NCBI GenBank assembly: GCA_022071945.1 | Contig: JAJVIN010000010.1 | Location: 1-38,973 of the forward strand | Reading direction: 5' to 3' | Origin: Thermoanaerobaculia bacterium | Lineage (GTDB): Bacteria > Acidobacteriota > Thermoanaerobaculia > UBA5066 | DNA length: 38,973 bases | Part shown: one piece after another, positions 9,043-23,026 of the stretch | Layout: every line of letters starts with the position of its first letter | Numbering within the stretch: the first letter of the stretch is position 1 | Program-made: the position numbers and the translations under genes | Notes under the pieces: generated by a model | The model's input: the letters and a program-made list of their open reading frames with translations, nothing else | What the model was told of the DNA's origin: nothing | Databases searched by the model: none

Positions 9043-12000
9043 TTATTCGTCTTCCTGGTCCGCGTGGGCGATCGTGTCTTCCTCGTAGTCGAGCTCCTCG
9101 TTCTCCTCCGGGAGGACCGGAATCTCTTCTCTTTCGAGGACGATGTTGCGGTACCAGTCCATTCCCGTCCCCGCCGGGATCAGCCGCCCGACGATGACGT
9201 TCTCCTTCAGCCCGCGGAGGTAGTCCGTCTTGCCAGAGATCGATGCCTCCGTCAGGACGCGCGTTGTCTCCTGGAACGAGGCCGCCGAGATGAACGAGTC
9301 GGTCGACAACGAGGCCTTCGTGATCCCCAGGAGCAGCGGCCGGCCGCTCGCCGGGGTTCCCCCCGCCGCCAGAATCCTCTGGTTCTCCTCGTAGAACCGG
9401 AAACGATCGACCTGTTCGTCGACCAGGAAGTCGGTATCCCCCACTTCCTCCACCTTCATGCTTCGCATCATCTGGCGAACGATCACCTCGATGTGCTTGT
9501 CATTGATGGCGACGCCCTGCGACCGGTAGGCCTCCTGGATCTTCCCGACCAGGAACCGCTGCAGCTCCTTCTCGCCACGGACGCTCAGGATGTCGTGCGG
9601 CGAAGGATCGCCCTCGGTCAGGGCGTCACCGGCCTCGACGTGTTCGCCGTCGCCGACCATGATGTGAACACCGCGCGGAATCAAGTACTCGCGCTTCTGC
9701 CCGTCCTCGGACTCCACCACCAGCTTCTGCTGGCCCTTCACCGCCCCGGCGTGACGGACGACTCCCGTCACCTCCGTGATGGTCGCCGATTCCTTCGGCC
9801 GCCGGGCCTCGAAGAGCTCCACGACGCGCGGCAGACCGCCGACGATGTCACGAGTCCTCTTCTTCTCGACGGGCTTTTTCGCCAGGAAGTCGCCGGCGTT
9901 GACGAGGTCCCCCTCGGCAACCAGGAGGTGAGACGGGATCGGGAGCTGGTACTTCCGCTCCGTGCCATCCTCCGCCTGGATGATCAGCATCGGCGACCGC
10001 TTCTCGGTCGTGCCCGTCGTCTCGACGACGATCTTCTGCGACAGACCCGTCACGCGGTCGATGTCCTCACGGAGGTTCTCGCCCTCGACGATGTCCTTGT
10101 AGGCGACCGTGCCGGCCGTCTCGGACAGAATCGGCGACGCGAACGGATCCCACTCGACCAGGACCTGCCCCGGCTTGACTTCGTCGTCCTGCCGCACGCG
10201 GAGCTCGGAGCCGTAGGCCAGCGAGTAGCGCTCCTTCTCCTTGCCCTTGGCGTCCTGGATGACGAGCTTGCCGTTCCGGTTGACGACGACCTCGACCTCG
10301 CTCTCCGTCCCGTCGCTCGCCTTCTTCTTCTTGCGAACCGCCGAGACGTTCAGGAGCCTCACGAAGCCGAGGTTCTTTGCCTTGTGCTGGGCGGCTTCTG
10401 AAACACGGGCCGTTCCGCCGTAGTGGAACGTCCGCATCGTCAGCTGCGTGCCCGGTTCGCCGATCGACTGCGCCGCGATGACGCCGACGGCTTCGCCGAT
10501 GTCGACGAGGCGCCCGGTCGCCAGGTTTCGCCCGTAGCACTTGCGACAGACGCCCCGCTTGGTCTCGCACGTGAGAACCGACCGTATCCGGATCCTCTCG
10601 AAGCCCGCCTCCGACACGCGGGTGGAGAGGTCCTCGCTGATCTCGTCGTTGGACGCCACGATCACCTCGCCCGTGGCCGGATCGAAGATGTCGTCGACGC
10701 AGATACGGCCGACGATGCGGTCCCGGAGCGGTTCGAGGATTTCACCGCCCTCCTTGATGTCCATGACCACGATTCCCTCGAAGGTCCCGCAGTCTTCCTC
10801 GGTGATGATCACGTCCTGAGCGACGTCGACGAGCCGTCGCGTCAGGTAACCGGAGTCGGCCGTCTTCAACGCCGTGTCGGCGAGACCCTTGCGGGCGCCG
10901 TGCGTCGAGATGAAGTACTCGAGAACCGAGAGCCCCTCGCGGAAGTTCGAGATGATCGGCTGCTCCATGACCTCGCCCGACGGCTTGGACATGGGTCCGC
11001 GCATTCCGGCCAGCTGGCGCACCTGCTCCTTCGAACCCCTCGCGCCGGAGTCCGCCATCATGTGGATCGGATTGAACGGGTGTCCGCCCTTTCCGTCCGT
11101 CGTCTGCATCTCCTTCGACATGGCGTCGGCCACCTTTTCGGTGACCCGGTGCCAGATGTCGATGATCTTGTTGTGCCGCTCGCCGTCCGTGATCACGCCC
11201 TGCTGGCGCAGGTCGTTGACCCACCGCTCCTGCCCGCGAGCCTCGTCGACGAGGTTCCTCTTCGTCGATGGGATGCGCATGTCATCGACGCCGATCGAGA
11301 GACCGGAGCGCGTCGCGAAGTTGAAGCCCAGATTCTTGATGATGTCGAGGATCTCGACCGTCCTCTCGAGACCCATGTTGTGGAAGCAGAAGTTGATGAC
11401 GTCCTGAAGCCCCTTCTTCTTCAGGGTCCCGTTCAGGAACGGGATGTCCTTCGGAAGGTTCATCGCGAGCATCACGCGCCCGACTGTCGTGTAGATCAGC
11501 TGCCGGTCGAATTCGATCGGCTCCGCCTGGGTCACGCTCTGGTCGTCCTTCTGGTCCTCGAGTCCGATGTAGCGGCCCGTGTAGCGAACGTAGATGGGCG
11601 AGTGCGTCTCCACCTCGCCGAGCTCGTAGGCGTGCGCCACCTCCTCGAACGAGGCGAAGCGCTTGTCCTCGCCCTTGCAGCCGTCTTTCCGCCGCGTCAG
11701 GTAGTACAGCCCGAGGACCATGTCCTGAGACGGCACGGCCAGCGGCTTGCCATGGGCGGGCGAGAGGATGTTGTGAGCCGAGAGCATCAGGACCTGCGCC
11801 TCGACCTGGGCCTTTGGCGACAGGGGCACGTGGACCGCCATCTGGTCGCCGTCGAAGTCAGCATTGAAGGCGGCGCAGACGAGCGGATGGATCTTGATCG
11901 CTTTCCCTTCGATTAGGACGGGCTCGAAGGCCTGGATGCCGAGACGGTGGAGCGTCGGAGCCCGGTTGAGAAGGACCGGATGTTCCTTGATGACTTCCTC

Positions 12001-13269
12001 GAGAGCGTCGTAGACCTCCGGCGTCTCCTGCTCGACGAGCTCCTTGGACGCCTTGATCGTCTGGGTGATCCCCTTCTGCTCGAGCCAGCGGTAGATGAAG
12101 GGCTTGAAGAGCTCGAGAGCCATCTTCTTGGGCAGGCCGCACTGGTTGAGCTTCAGATCCGGGCCGACGACGATGACGGAGCGGCCGGAGTAGTCGACGC
12201 GCTTGCCGAGGAGGTTCTGGCGGAAGCGGCCCGTCTTGCCCTTCAGGGTGTCCGAGAGCGACTTGAGAGGCCGGTTGTTCGTCCCCTTCAGGACGCGGCC
12301 GCGGCGGCCGTTGTCGAAGAGGGCGTCCACCGCCTCCTGGAGCATCCGCTTCTCGTTTCTCACGATGACTTCGGGCGCGCGGAGCTCGAGGAGCTTCTTC
12401 AACCGGTTGTTGCGGTTGATGACCCGGCGGTAGAGGTCGTTGAGATCCGAGGTGGCGAAGCGGCCGCCGTCGAGAGGGACGAGGGGGCGGAGCTCGGGCG
12501 GGATGACGGGGATGACGTTGAGGATCATCCACTCGGGCCGGTGCCCGGAGCGGCGGAAGGCGTCGACGACCTTCAGGCGCTTGGCGGCCTTGAGCTTCTT
12601 CAGGGCCGACGTCTCCGTCTTCATGATCATCCGGAGCTCACCCGCGAGATCGTCGATGTTGACGCGCTGCAGAAGCTCCTGGATGGCCTCGGCCCCCATC
12701 TTGGCAACGAACTCGTCCGGGCCGTACGTGGCTCTCAGCTCCCGGTAGCGCTGCTCGTCGATCAGGTCCTTTTCCTTGAGCCCCGTGTCGTAGAGCGCGC
12801 CCGGATCGATGATCACGTACGACTCGAAGTAGAGGATCTTCTCGAGATCACGCAGGGTGAGGTCGAGAAGGTGGCCGATGCGGCTCGGCAGGCCCTTGAA
12901 GAACCAGACGTGGGAGACGGGGGCGGCGAGCTCGATGTGGCCCATCCGTTCCCGGCGGACCTTCGACTTCGTCACCTCGACGCCGCACTTGTCGCAGACC
13001 ACGCCGCGGTGCTTCATGCGCTTGAACTTGCCGCAGAGGCACTCCCAGTCGGTGATCGGACCGAAGATCTTGGCGCAGAAGAGCCCGTCGCGCTCCGGCT
13101 TGAAGGTCCTGTAATTGATCGTCTCGGGCTTCGTGACCTCACCAAAGGACCAGGACCGGATCTTCTCCGGGCTCGCCAGCGAGATCTTGATCGCGTTGAA
13201 GTCCCTCGGACCGGGGTTCCGGGTGAACGTCGCCGGCTGCTGGGAGAGCGGGTTGGTGTAGAAATCCAT
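9043..13269 (-). CDS. rpoC: DNA-directed RNA polymerase subunit beta'
   Basis: 1408 residues, normal length for an unsplit bacterial beta'. The N-terminal zinc-binding domain has C77, C79, C92 and C95 (ECLCG and VCDKCG). The catalytic NADFDGD gives D471, D473 and D475, the Mg-binding triad. The second zinc site includes [13 protein letters not shown], and the trigger/bridge region includes [16 protein letters not shown]. The acidic C-terminus ends DQEDE. Starts at ATG 13269, 17 bases after the rpoB stop, so the two are surely co-transcribed. A strong intrinsic terminator follows. Confidence 0.98.
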   Translation of the reverse strand: MDFYTNPLSQQPATFTRNPGPRDFNAIKISLASPEKIRSWSFGEVTKPETINYRTFKPERDGLFCAKIFGPITDWECLCGKFKRMKHRGVVCDKCGVEVTKSKVRRERMGHIELAAPVSHVWFFKGLPSRIGHLLDLTLRDLEKILYFESYVIIDPGALYDTGLKEKDLIDEQRYRELRATYGPDEFVAKMGAEAIQELLQRVNIDDLAGELRMIMKTETSALKKLKAAKRLKVVDAFRRSGHRPEWMILNVIPVIPPELRPLVPLDGGRFATSDLNDLYRRVINRNNRLKKLLELRAPEVIVRNEKRMLQEAVDALFDNGRRGRVLKGTNNRPLKSLSDTLKGKTGRFRQNLLGKRVDYSGRSVIVVGPDLKLNQCGLPKKMALELFKPFIYRWLEQKGITQTIKASKELVEQETPEVYDALEEVIKEHPVLLNRAPTLHRLGIQAFEPVLIEGKAIKIHPLVCAAFNADFDGDQMAVHVPLSPKAQVEAQVLMLSAHNILSPAHGKPLAVPSQDMVLGLYYLTRRKDGCKGEDKRFASFEEVAHAYELGEVETHSPIYVRYTGRYIGLEDQKDDQSVTQAEPIEFDRQLIYTTVGRVMLAMNLPKDIPFLNGTLKKKGLQDVINFCFHNMGLERTVEILDIIKNLGFNFATRSGLSIGVDDMRIPSTKRNLVDEARGQERWVNDLRQQGVITDGERHNKIIDIWHRVTEKVADAMSKEMQTTDGKGGHPFNPIHMMADSGARGSKEQVRQLAGMRGPMSKPSGEVMEQPIISNFREGLSVLEYFISTHGARKGLADTALKTADSGYLTRRLVDVAQDVIITEEDCGTFEGIVVMDIKEGGEILEPLRDRIVGRICVDDIFDPATGEVIVASNDEISEDLSTRVSEAGFERIRIRSVLTCETKRGVCRKCYGRNLATGRLVDIGEAVGVIAAQSIGEPGTQLTMRTFHYGGTARVSEAAQHKAKNLGFVRLLNVSAVRKKKKASDGTESEVEVVVNRNGKLVIQDAKGKEKERYSLAYGSELRVRQDDEVKPGQVLVEWDPFASPILSETAGTVAYKDIVEGENLREDIDRVTGLSQKIVVETTGTTEKRSPMLIIQAEDGTERKYQLPIPSHLLVAEGDLVNAGDFLAKKPVEKKRTRDIVGGLPRVVELFEARRPKESATITEVTGVVRHAGAVKGQQKLVVESEDGQKREYLIPRGVHIMVGDGEHVEAGDALTEGDPSPHDILSVRGEKELQRFLVGKIQEAYRSQGVAINDKHIEVIVRQMMRSMKVEEVGDTDFLVDEQVDRFRFYEENQRILAAGGTPASGRPLLLGITKASLSTDSFISAASFQETTRVLTEASISGKTDYLRGLKENVIVGRLIPAGTGMDWYRNIVLEREEIPVLPEENEELDYEEDTIAHADQEDE

Positions 13270-13286
13270 GATTCCCCCGTCGCTTC

Positions 13287-17573
<4,287 letters not shown>

Positions 17574-17625
17574 GGCGTCTGCGCTCCGATCAGCCGGCTT
17601 TGTAGCTTTGGAAAGACACGAATGC

Positions 17626-17716
17626 CCGGTCCGCGTCAGACCCGCCCTCCGCGGAAGAAGTTCCCCGCGGAGGACGGCAGACCCTGAAAGGTCTTGGTCT
17701 GAGGAAAGCGGACCGG
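17626..17716 (-). ncRNA. Structured RNA candidate (three-way junction) in the rplL-rpoB spacer
   Basis: Four nested or adjacent helices can be drawn by hand on the minus strand. P1 is 9 bp (17708-17716 with 17626-17634), P2 7 bp (17696-17702 with 17636-17642), P4 5 bp with a 6-base loop (17690-17694 with 17679-17683) and P3 9 bp with a 10-base loop (17665-17673 with 17646-17654). All are perfect Watson-Crick. The repeated AGACC/GGTCT segments also permit an alternative hairpin pairing P2's 5' arm with P4's 3' arm. No U tract follows. E. coli has an attenuator and RNase III site in the same spacer, which makes a role in setting rpoBC versus rplJL output plausible. Confidence 0.55.
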
Positions 17717-17738
17717 ACGGTTTCGAGAGGGCAAAGGC

Positions 17739-18122
17739 TTACTTGACTTCGACCTTGGCGCCGGCGTCCTCGAACTTCTTCTTGATCGCGGCGGCCTCTT
17801 CCTTGGAAACGCCCTCCTTGATGGTGCCGAGGTTCTCGACGAGGTCCTTGGCTTCCTTCAGGCCGAGGGAAGAATTGACCTCACGGACGGCCTTGATGAC
17901 GTTGATCTTGTTGGCGCCGGCCTCCTTGAGGACGACGGTGAACTCGGTCTGCTCCTCGACGGGGGCAGCTGCGGCGGCCGGAGCGGCGGCGGCGGCGGCC
18001 GGGGCGGCCATCATCGCGGCGGAAACACCGAACTTGTCCTCGAGAGCCTTCACGAGGTTGTTGAGCTCGAGGACGGACATCTTCTCGACTTCGCTGACGA
18101 ACTGTTCGATCGAAAGGGACAT
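17739..18122 (-). CDS. rplL: 50S ribosomal protein L7/L12
   Basis: 127 residues. Stalk protein that recruits translational GTPases such as the EF-Tu and EF-G encoded in this window. The N-terminal dimerisation domain (1-33), Ala/Pro-rich hinge (about 39-55, [15 protein letters not shown]) and C-terminal factor-binding domain ([33 protein letters not shown]) are complete. ATG preceded by AGGAG at good spacing. It follows rplJ by 74 bases and precedes rpoB by 165 bases that can fold strongly. Confidence 0.98.
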   Translation of the reverse strand: MSLSIEQFVSEVEKMSVLELNNLVKALEDKFGVSAAMMAAPAAAAAAPAAAAAPVEEQTEFTVVLKEAGANKINVIKAVREVNSSLGLKEAKDLVENLGTIKEGVSKEEAAAIKKKFEDAGAKVEVK

Positions 18123-18196
18123 CTATTTCTCCTGGTGAAATCTCGTGATGAAAACCGGAAACCGGAAATCGTTCTCTTCAGCGGGAGCCTGAGGCG

Positions 18197-18721
18197 TCAG
18201 GACTCGCCGCCCTTCTGTTTCGCGACGGCGGCGAGGGTGGCCGCGAGGTTGCGCTGGGGCGCCGACAGGACGGTGACGAGCCGGCGCAGCGGCGACTGCA
18301 TGAGGCCGAGCAGCCTGGCCACGAGCTCCGTGCGGGACGGCATCGAGGCCAGAGCCTCCACGGCGGTGCCCGGAGCGGCCTTGCCGTCAACGAGGACGGC
18401 CTTGACCTTCACGTTGGGGTTCGTCTTGCCGAAGGTGTGGAGGACCTTCGCGAGTCCGACGATGTCGTCGTTGGAGTACGCCACGGCCGTCATGCCGGAG
18501 AAGTGCTCCGAGAGGGCGTGGAGAGGGGAATCCTTGACGGCCCGAAGGGCCAGCGTGTTCTTGACGACCACGTACTTCGAGCCCGTCGCGCGGATCTGGC
18601 GGCGAAGCTCCGTGACACCCGGGACGTTGATTCCCTTGTAGTCGATGAGGAAGACGTGCGGAGCCTTGCCGACCGTTGCGGCGATGGTCTCGACGGCCTG
18701 GGTCTTCTCGGTGCGCGTCAT
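18197..18721 (-). CDS. rplJ: 50S ribosomal protein L10
   Basis: 174 residues. It anchors L7/L12 dimers to the 23S rRNA through its C-terminal helix. Conserved parts: [49 protein letters not shown], and a C-terminal [25 protein letters not shown]. Its ATG (18721-18719) overlaps the rplA TGA as ATGA, so translation is probably coupled to rplA. There is no room upstream for the classical L10 leader that senses free L10-L12 complex. Confidence 0.98.
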   Translation of the reverse strand: MTRTEKTQAVETIAATVGKAPHVFLIDYKGINVPGVTELRRQIRATGSKYVVVKNTLALRAVKDSPLHALSEHFSGMTAVAYSNDDIVGLAKVLHTFGKTNPNVKVKAVLVDGKAAPGTAVEALASMPSRTELVARLLGLMQSPLRRLVTVLSAPQRNLAATLAAVAKQKGGES

Positions 18722-19428
18722 GAAGCCCTCCCGGCCGCCTTGTCGACCGCCGCGGGGTCAACCGGGATCCCGGGACCCATGGTCGAGCACAGAAAGATAC
18801 TCCTGACGTACTTGCCCTTGGCGGCGGCGGGCTTGGCCTTCTGGACGGCTGCCAGGAAGGCTTCCGTGTTCTCGACGAGCTGGGTCTCGTTGAACGAGAC
18901 CTTGCCAACGGGCACGTGAACGATGGCTGTCTTGTCGAGGCGGAATTCGATCTTGCCGGCCTTCAGCTCCTTGACGGTCTTGCCCACGTCGAAAGTGACG
19001 GTACCCGCCTTCGGGTTCGGCATGAGGCCGCGGGGGCCGAGGATCTTACCCAGACGGCCGAGGGACTTCATCATGTCGGGCGTCGCCACGAGCGACTCGA
19101 AGTCGAGGAAGCCGCCCTGGATGCGGGCCACGAGGTCATCGCCGCCGACGATGTCGGCTCCGGCTTCCTCGGCTTCCTTGATCTTCTCGCCCGAGGCCAC
19201 GACGGCCACGCGGACGCTCTTGCCGAGTCCGTTCGGCAAGACGACCGTTCCCCGGACCATCTGGTCGGCGTGCTTCGGATCGACACCGAGCCGCATCGCG
19301 ACCTCGACGGTTTCATTGAACTTCGCGAACGCGGCGCTCTTCACGACCGCAACGGCCTCGCTGACGGAGTACAGCTTGGCCTGGTCGACCTTTTGCGCCG
19401 CGGCGCGGTACTTTTTCCCCTGTTTCAT
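18718..19428 (-). CDS. rplA: 50S ribosomal protein L1
   Basis: 236 residues from ATG 19428. The reading frame stays open further upstream, but [15 protein letters not shown] matches the family N-terminus. L1 stalk protein that helps release deacylated tRNA. Typical segments: [70 protein letters not shown]. It follows rplK by 133 bases. In other bacteria L1 represses the rplK-rplA mRNA by binding a hairpin in it. The stop codon overlaps the rplJ start. Confidence 0.97.
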   Translation of the reverse strand: MKQGKKYRAAAQKVDQAKLYSVSEAVAVVKSAAFAKFNETVEVAMRLGVDPKHADQMVRGTVVLPNGLGKSVRVAVVASGEKIKEAEEAGADIVGGDDLVARIQGGFLDFESLVATPDMMKSLGRLGKILGPRGLMPNPKAGTVTFDVGKTVKELKAGKIEFRLDKTAIVHVPVGKVSFNETQLVENTEAFLAAVQKAKPAAAKGKYVRSIFLCSTMGPGIPVDPAAVDKAAGRAS

Positions 19429-19561
19429 TGTTGTTCCCCGTCTACGAACGCTTGCGGGATGTCCGATCGGCTCGCCAGAGAGAAGCCCCGGTGGCAAATC
19501 CGGGCTCTGACGGGCCACGCGCCCTGAGAGAGGCCAGGCGCGCGGATCCCAGGCCGTTCAA

Positions 19562-19984
19562 TCAGATGACTTCGATTCCCATGGACCGGGCCGTCCCCTC
19601 CACGGAGCGGATGGCCTGGCCGAGGTCGGTCGTGTTGAGGTCGGTGAGCTTCAGCTTGGCGATCTCCTCGACCTGCGCCTTCGTCACCTTGCCGACCTTG
19701 TTCTTGTTCGGGACTCCGGACCCCTTCTCGACCTTGGCGGCCTTCTTCAGAAGGACGGAGGCCGGCGGCGTCTTCGTGATGAACGTGTAGGAACGGTCGG
19801 AGTAGACCGTGACGATCACCGGGATGATGAGTCCTGCATCCTTCGCCGTTCGGGCATTGAAGGTCTTGCAGAAATCCATGATGTTGACGCCCTGGGGACC
19901 CAGGGCCGTTCCGACCGGAGGCGCCGGAGTGGCCTTCGTGGCCTCGATCTGGAGCTTTACCTGTGCTACGACTTTCTTTGCCAT
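19562..19984 (-). CDS. rplK: 50S ribosomal protein L11
   Basis: 140 residues. GTPase-associated-centre protein, needed for stringent-response sensing by RelA and the target region of thiostrepton. Characteristic N-terminus with the Pro-rich [24 protein letters not shown] and C-terminal rRNA-binding domain [25 protein letters not shown] at 19984. It lies 111 bases after nusG, and that gap contains a hairpin. Confidence 0.98.
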   Translation of the reverse strand: MAKKVVAQVKLQIEATKATPAPPVGTALGPQGVNIMDFCKTFNARTAKDAGLIIPVIVTVYSDRSYTFITKTPPASVLLKKAAKVEKGSGVPNKNKVGKVTKAQVEEIAKLKLTDLNTTDLGQAIRSVEGTARSMGIEVI

Positions 19985-20051
19985 ATCGTCTCAACTTCCC
20001 GGCACTGACGAAAAGAGCCGCTGTGCGTGATGAGGATTCGGCCCGAAGACC

Positions 20052-20074
20052 CCCGGATCCCTTGTGAATCCGGG
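20052..20074 (-). other. Hairpin in the nusG-rplK spacer
   Basis: Perfect 7-bp stem (CCCGGAT/ATCCGGG) with a 9-base loop, about 70 bases upstream of rplK. The position corresponds to the L11-operon leader where L1 binds in E. coli, but I could not confirm an L1-site consensus. Confidence 0.35.
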
Positions 20075-20095
20075 AGCCCGCCGGCGCCGGCAACG

Positions 20096-20689
20096 TCAGA
20101 TCTTCTGAACCTGAACGAACTCGAGTTCGACCGGAGTGGGGCGGCCGAAGATCGTGACGCGCACCCGGAGCGTTGACCGCTCGAGGTTGACGTCCTCGAC
20201 TTCCCCGCTGAAGTCCTTGAACGGGCCGTCCGTGATCCGGACTTGCTCTCCCCGCTCGTAGACGTACTTGGGCTTGGGCTTCTCGCGCGACTCGGCCGTG
20301 TGATGGAGGATGGCGTCGACCTCGTCCCTCGTGAGCGGCACCGGCATCTTCGCGGACCCGCCGACGAAGCCCGTCACACGCGGGGTCTGACGGACCAGAT
20401 GCCAGGTCTCATCCGTCATCACCATCTGGACGAGGACGTAGCCGGGGAAAAACTTCCGCTCCACGTTCCGGCGCTTTCCAGACTTCATCTCGACCACGGT
20501 CTCCTTGGGGACCCTGATCTCTCCGAAGTACGGATCCTTGCCGAAGGCCCGGATACGGCTCCGGAGCTCGTCGGCAACGTGATCCTCGAAGCCCGAGTAC
20601 GTGTGGAGGATGTACCACTCCATTCCCGACGGGACCTCGGTTCCCTCGGCTTCGAGAACGCCTTCCTCGGGCATGCGGCCCTCTTCCAT
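20096..20689 (-). CDS. nusG: Transcription termination/antitermination factor NusG
   Basis: 197 residues. The NGN domain starts [20 protein letters not shown] and includes [21 protein letters not shown]. The KOW domain includes [21 protein letters not shown] and ends [10 protein letters not shown]. NusG binds the beta' clamp and links RNA polymerase to Rho or ribosomes. The start at 20689 gives an acidic 22-residue leader before the NGN domain. An ATG at codon 6 (MPEEG), with GAGG upstream, is an equally good start. It is 54 bases after secE, as is usual in bacteria. Confidence 0.97.
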   Translation of the reverse strand: MEEGRMPEEGVLEAEGTEVPSGMEWYILHTYSGFEDHVADELRSRIRAFGKDPYFGEIRVPKETVVEMKSGKRRNVERKFFPGYVLVQMVMTDETWHLVRQTPRVTGFVGGSAKMPVPLTRDEVDAILHHTAESREKPKPKYVYERGEQVRITDGPFKDFSGEVEDVNLERSTLRVRVTIFGRPTPVELEFVQVQKI

Positions 20690-20743
20690 CTTTCAATATC
20701 CCCCAGGGAACCGGACAGCCCCGGCGAGAACCACCGGAATCCT

Positions 20744-20965
20744 TCAGCCGCCGAAGGCGGTGAAGAGCTTGTTAACGAGCGGCGTGACGGCCGCATCCAC
20801 CAGGAACAGGAACGTCCCCACGATGGCGGTGTAGACGACCACGACGATCGTCGTCCCCCCGACCTCTTCCCTGGCGGGCCACGTCACCTTGGCCGCCTCT
20901 TTCTTCACTTCCGACGTGAACTCACGGAAGCGGGCGTAGCGTTCGCCCAGATTCAATCCAGCCAT
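20744..20965 (-). CDS. secE: Preprotein translocase subunit SecE
   Basis: 73 residues, the short single-span form of SecE. An amphipathic cytoplasmic segment with the signature FTSEVKKEAAKVTWPAREEV is followed by one membrane helix (TTIVVVVYTAIVGTFLFLVDAAV). It clamps SecY in the SecYEG channel. Located between tRNA-Trp and nusG, a conserved bacterial arrangement. Confidence 0.97.
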   Translation of the reverse strand: MAGLNLGERYARFREFTSEVKKEAAKVTWPAREEVGGTTIVVVVYTAIVGTFLFLVDAAVTPLVNKLFTAFGG

Positions 20966-21010
20966 GGATCATGGTTCCTCTCGGCCCGGGTCCCCGAGCA
21001 GATTCAAGAC

Positions 21011-21087
<77 letters not shown>

Positions 21088-21102
21088 GCAACAGGACATC
21101 AA

Positions 21103-21258
21103 CTAGACCTTCCCCTCCTTGTGAGGGGTGTGCTTCCGGCAGGCCCGGCAGAACTTTGACGTCTCCAGCTTTTCCTGGTGCGTCTTCTTGTTCTTCGTGG
21201 TCGTGTAGTTCTTCCTCTTGCACGACCCGCAAATCAGACTGATCAATTCTCTCGGCAT
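21103..21258 (-). CDS. rpmG: 50S ribosomal protein L33 (zinc-binding form)
   Basis: 51 residues, [17 protein letters not shown] to HKEGKV. Small large-subunit protein. It has two CxxC pairs (C10/C13 and C37/C40), so it is the zinc-binding (C+) paralogue type, consistent with adequate zinc or with being the only copy. It sits between tRNA-Gly and tRNA-Trp, within the same minus-strand unit that leads into secE-nusG. The TAG stop is at 21103-21105. Confidence 0.95.
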   Translation of the reverse strand: MPRELISLICGSCKRKNYTTTKNKKTHQEKLETSKFCRACRKHTPHKEGKV

Positions 21259-21276
21259 CGACTCTTCCCCGATTTC

Positions 21277-21351
21277 TGGAGCGGGAGACGGGATTCGAAC
21301 CCGCGACCAACAGCTTGGAAGGCTGTGACTCTACCCCTGAGTTACTCCCGC
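21277..21351 (-). tRNA. tRNA-Gly (UCC anticodon)
   Basis: Acceptor GCGGGAG/CTCCCGC, D arm TAACTCAGGGGTAGAGT, anticodon stem-loop centred on TTCCA (anticodon TCC), T arm GGGTTCGAATCCC, discriminator T and encoded CCA (21277-21279). Confidence 0.96.
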
Positions 21352-21375
21352 CCGCCCGGCCTACGACCTATGCTC

Positions 21376-21451
21376 TGGAGCCCACGAGCAGATTTGAACT
21401 GCTGACCCCGTCCTTACCAAGGACGTGCTCTACCGGCTGAGCTACGTGGGC
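21376..21451 (-). tRNA. tRNA-Thr (GGU anticodon)
   Basis: Acceptor GCCCACG/CGTGGGC, D arm TAGCTCAGCCGGTAGAGC, anticodon loop TTGGTAA between CGTCC and GGACG, T arm with GTTCAAATC, discriminator T and encoded CCA (21376-21378). Confidence 0.96.
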
Positions 21452-21508
21452 CCTCGACCCTTTCGACCGTGTCCCCGTTGTGAATCTCCGAAGTATCAAC
21501 CCTAAATC

Positions 21509-21596
21509 TGGTGGGCAGAGAGGGATTCGAACCCCCGTAGCACGTCAGTGCGGCAGATTTACAGTCTGCTGCCATTAACCACTCGGCCATCTGCCC
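21509..21596 (-). tRNA. tRNA-Tyr (GUA anticodon)
   Basis: Class II tRNA with a long variable arm. Acceptor GGGCAGA/TCTGCCC, anticodon loop CTGTAAA (GTA) between CAGA and TCTG, variable arm including CGCACTGACGTGC, T arm GGGGGTTCGAATCCC, discriminator A and encoded CCA (21509-21511). Confidence 0.95.
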
Positions 21597-21637
21597 TTTC
21601 GATCGAAGCTTCTCCTCGGCGACCCTCACCGGATACT

Positions 21638-21713
21638 TGGAGCTGGCGATGGGAATCGAACCCGCAACCTGCTGATTACAAATCAGCTGCTCTGCCAATT
21701 GAGCTACGCCAGC
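21638..21713 (-). tRNA. tRNA-Thr (UGU anticodon)
   Basis: Acceptor GCTGGCG/CGCCAGC, D arm TAGCTCAATTGGCAGAGC, anticodon loop TTTGTAA between CTGA and TCAG (anticodon TGT), T arm GGGTTCGATTCCC, discriminator T and encoded CCA (21638-21640). First RNA of the cluster, about 85 bases downstream of the promoter. Confidence 0.96.
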
Positions 21714-21803
21714 TTCTTGCCTTCCCCTCGCTTCTCCTGAGCCCTCGACGGCTCCGCCAGTGAGTCCTCCGGAAGAGCTTTCCGAAGGAAGGCGCGAAGG
21801 CGC

Positions 21804-21832
21804 TTTATATCAAGAACCATTCCCGCGGTCAA
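21804..21832 (-). promoter_or_regulatory. Promoter of the tRNA-rpmG-secE-nusG-rplKAJL-rpoBC unit
   Basis: Minus strand TTGACC (21827-21832), exactly 17 bases, TATAAA (21804-21809). Both hexamers are 5/6 matches. It overlaps the 3' end of rlmB, whose stop codon lies in the spacer. Predicted start near 21797, about 85 bases before the first tRNA. Confidence 0.8.
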
Positions 21833-22559
21833 CCCGGATCTTCGCCTGGACCGAATTTTGCCTCCGGATCTCGTACAGGAGGATCGCGGCGGCGGCCGAA
21901 ACATTGAGCGAACCGGCCCCCTCGACCATCGGAATCGAGACGAGACCGTCACAGAGTTCTCGCGTCAGCCGGCGAAGGCCGGTCCCCTCCGCCCCCAGAC
22001 ACAAGACCACGTCTCCGGAAAGCTGAACCTCGAAAGCGGGGCGTCCGTCCATGGCCGCTCCGTAAACCCAGAAGCCTTCCTCCTTCACTCTCGCGAGGAA
22101 CTGGGAGACGTTGCCCGTCTGTCCGATCCGGACCTTCTCGAGAGCACCCGCCGCGGCCTTGGCCGCCGCCTCGGACAGCGGGGCGCTGTGCCGCTCGGGA
22201 ATCACGACCGCGGCGCCGAGCGCCGCGGCCGAGCGCAGGATCGCCCCGAGGTTCCCCGGATCCGACACCTCGTCGAGCAGAAGCACCGTCCGGCGTCCTT
22301 TCTCTCCGGCGAGGCACTCCTCGACCTCGTCGAACGAGCGCGTGGCCAGAACCGCCGCGACCCCGTTGTGCGCCTTGCCCGCCAGGCGGTCGAGCTCGAA
22401 GCGCGCCACCCGCCTCACCGGGACTCCCGCCTCGCGGGCCAGCCTCTCGAGCTCGTCCGCTCGCGGGTCCCGCCGGCCCGCCTGCAACACCAGATGCTGA
22501 ATCGCCCTCGGCCGGCTCGCGAGGGCCTCCCTCACGGGGTGAAAGCCCCAGATCTTCAA
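21810..22559 (-). CDS. rlmB: TrmH/SpoU-family 2'-O-ribose RNA methyltransferase (RlmB-like)
   Basis: 249 residues. SAM-dependent SPOUT enzyme; the RlmB group methylates G2251 of 23S rRNA. The N-terminal substrate-binding domain begins WGFHPVREALASRP with the L30e-like AHNGVAAV. SpoU motif 1 is LDEVSDPGNLGAILRSA, motif 2 CLGAEGTGLRRL and motif 3 IPMVEGAGSLNVSAAAAILLYE, which build the trefoil knot. The start is TTG at 22559, which overlaps the ispF TGA (TTGA) and so suggests coupled translation. RlmB versus another TrmH-family target is the main uncertainty. Confidence 0.9.
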   Translation of the reverse strand: MKIWGFHPVREALASRPRAIQHLVLQAGRRDPRADELERLAREAGVPVRRVARFELDRLAGKAHNGVAAVLATRSFDEVEECLAGEKGRRTVLLLDEVSDPGNLGAILRSAAALGAAVVIPERHSAPLSEAAAKAAAGALEKVRIGQTGNVSQFLARVKEEGFWVYGAAMDGRPAFEVQLSGDVVLCLGAEGTGLRRLTRELCDGLVSIPMVEGAGSLNVSAAAAILLYEIRRQNSVQAKIRVDRGNGS

Positions 22560-23026
22560 CGCGGCTCCTCGACCAGGAGGACCACCGTGGCCTCGATCGC
22601 CTCTCCCCTGCCCGCCTCACCCACGCCGTTTCCCGACGAGGCCTTGACCGAAACGGCGCCGGCCGGAATCGACAGGAGGCTGGCGATCCGGTCCCGCATC
22701 TCCTGCCGCCGGGCAGCCATCCGGGGCCGCGCCCCGACGACGGTCACGTCCACGTTCACGACGCAAAGACCGGGGACGCTCGCAAGGATCGCCGCGACGA
22801 AGCGGCTCGACTCCGCCCCCCGCCACTCCGGACGCGCCGTTCCGAACCACTCGCCCATGTCGCCCAGGGCGAGCGCTCCGAGCAAGGCATCACACAGGGC
22901 GTGCAGGACGACATCCCCGTCCGAGTGCCCCTCCGGCCCGGCCGGACAGTCGAACTCCAATCCCCCCACGACGCACGGACGGCCTGCGACGAGCGGGTGG
23001 ATGTCGTATCCGTGGCCGACCCTCAT
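22556..23026 (-). CDS. ispF: 2-C-methyl-D-erythritol 2,4-cyclodiphosphate synthase
   Basis: 156 residues. Fifth step of the MEP isoprenoid pathway. Start at ATG 23026 because MRVGHGYDIHPL is the family N-terminus and the codon overlaps the ispD stop (ATGA). Zinc ligands D8, H10 and H42 fall at the same numbers as in E. coli. EGHSDGDVVLHALCDALLGA and the C-terminal VSVKASSGNGVGEAGRGEAI are conserved. Acts as a cytoplasmic trimer, and takes its substrate after IspE, which is not in this window. Confidence 0.96.
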   Translation of the reverse strand: MRVGHGYDIHPLVAGRPCVVGGLEFDCPAGPEGHSDGDVVLHALCDALLGALALGDMGEWFGTARPEWRGAESSRFVAAILASVPGLCVVNVDVTVVGARPRMAARRQEMRDRIASLLSIPAGAVSVKASSGNGVGEAGRGEAIEATVVLLVEEPR

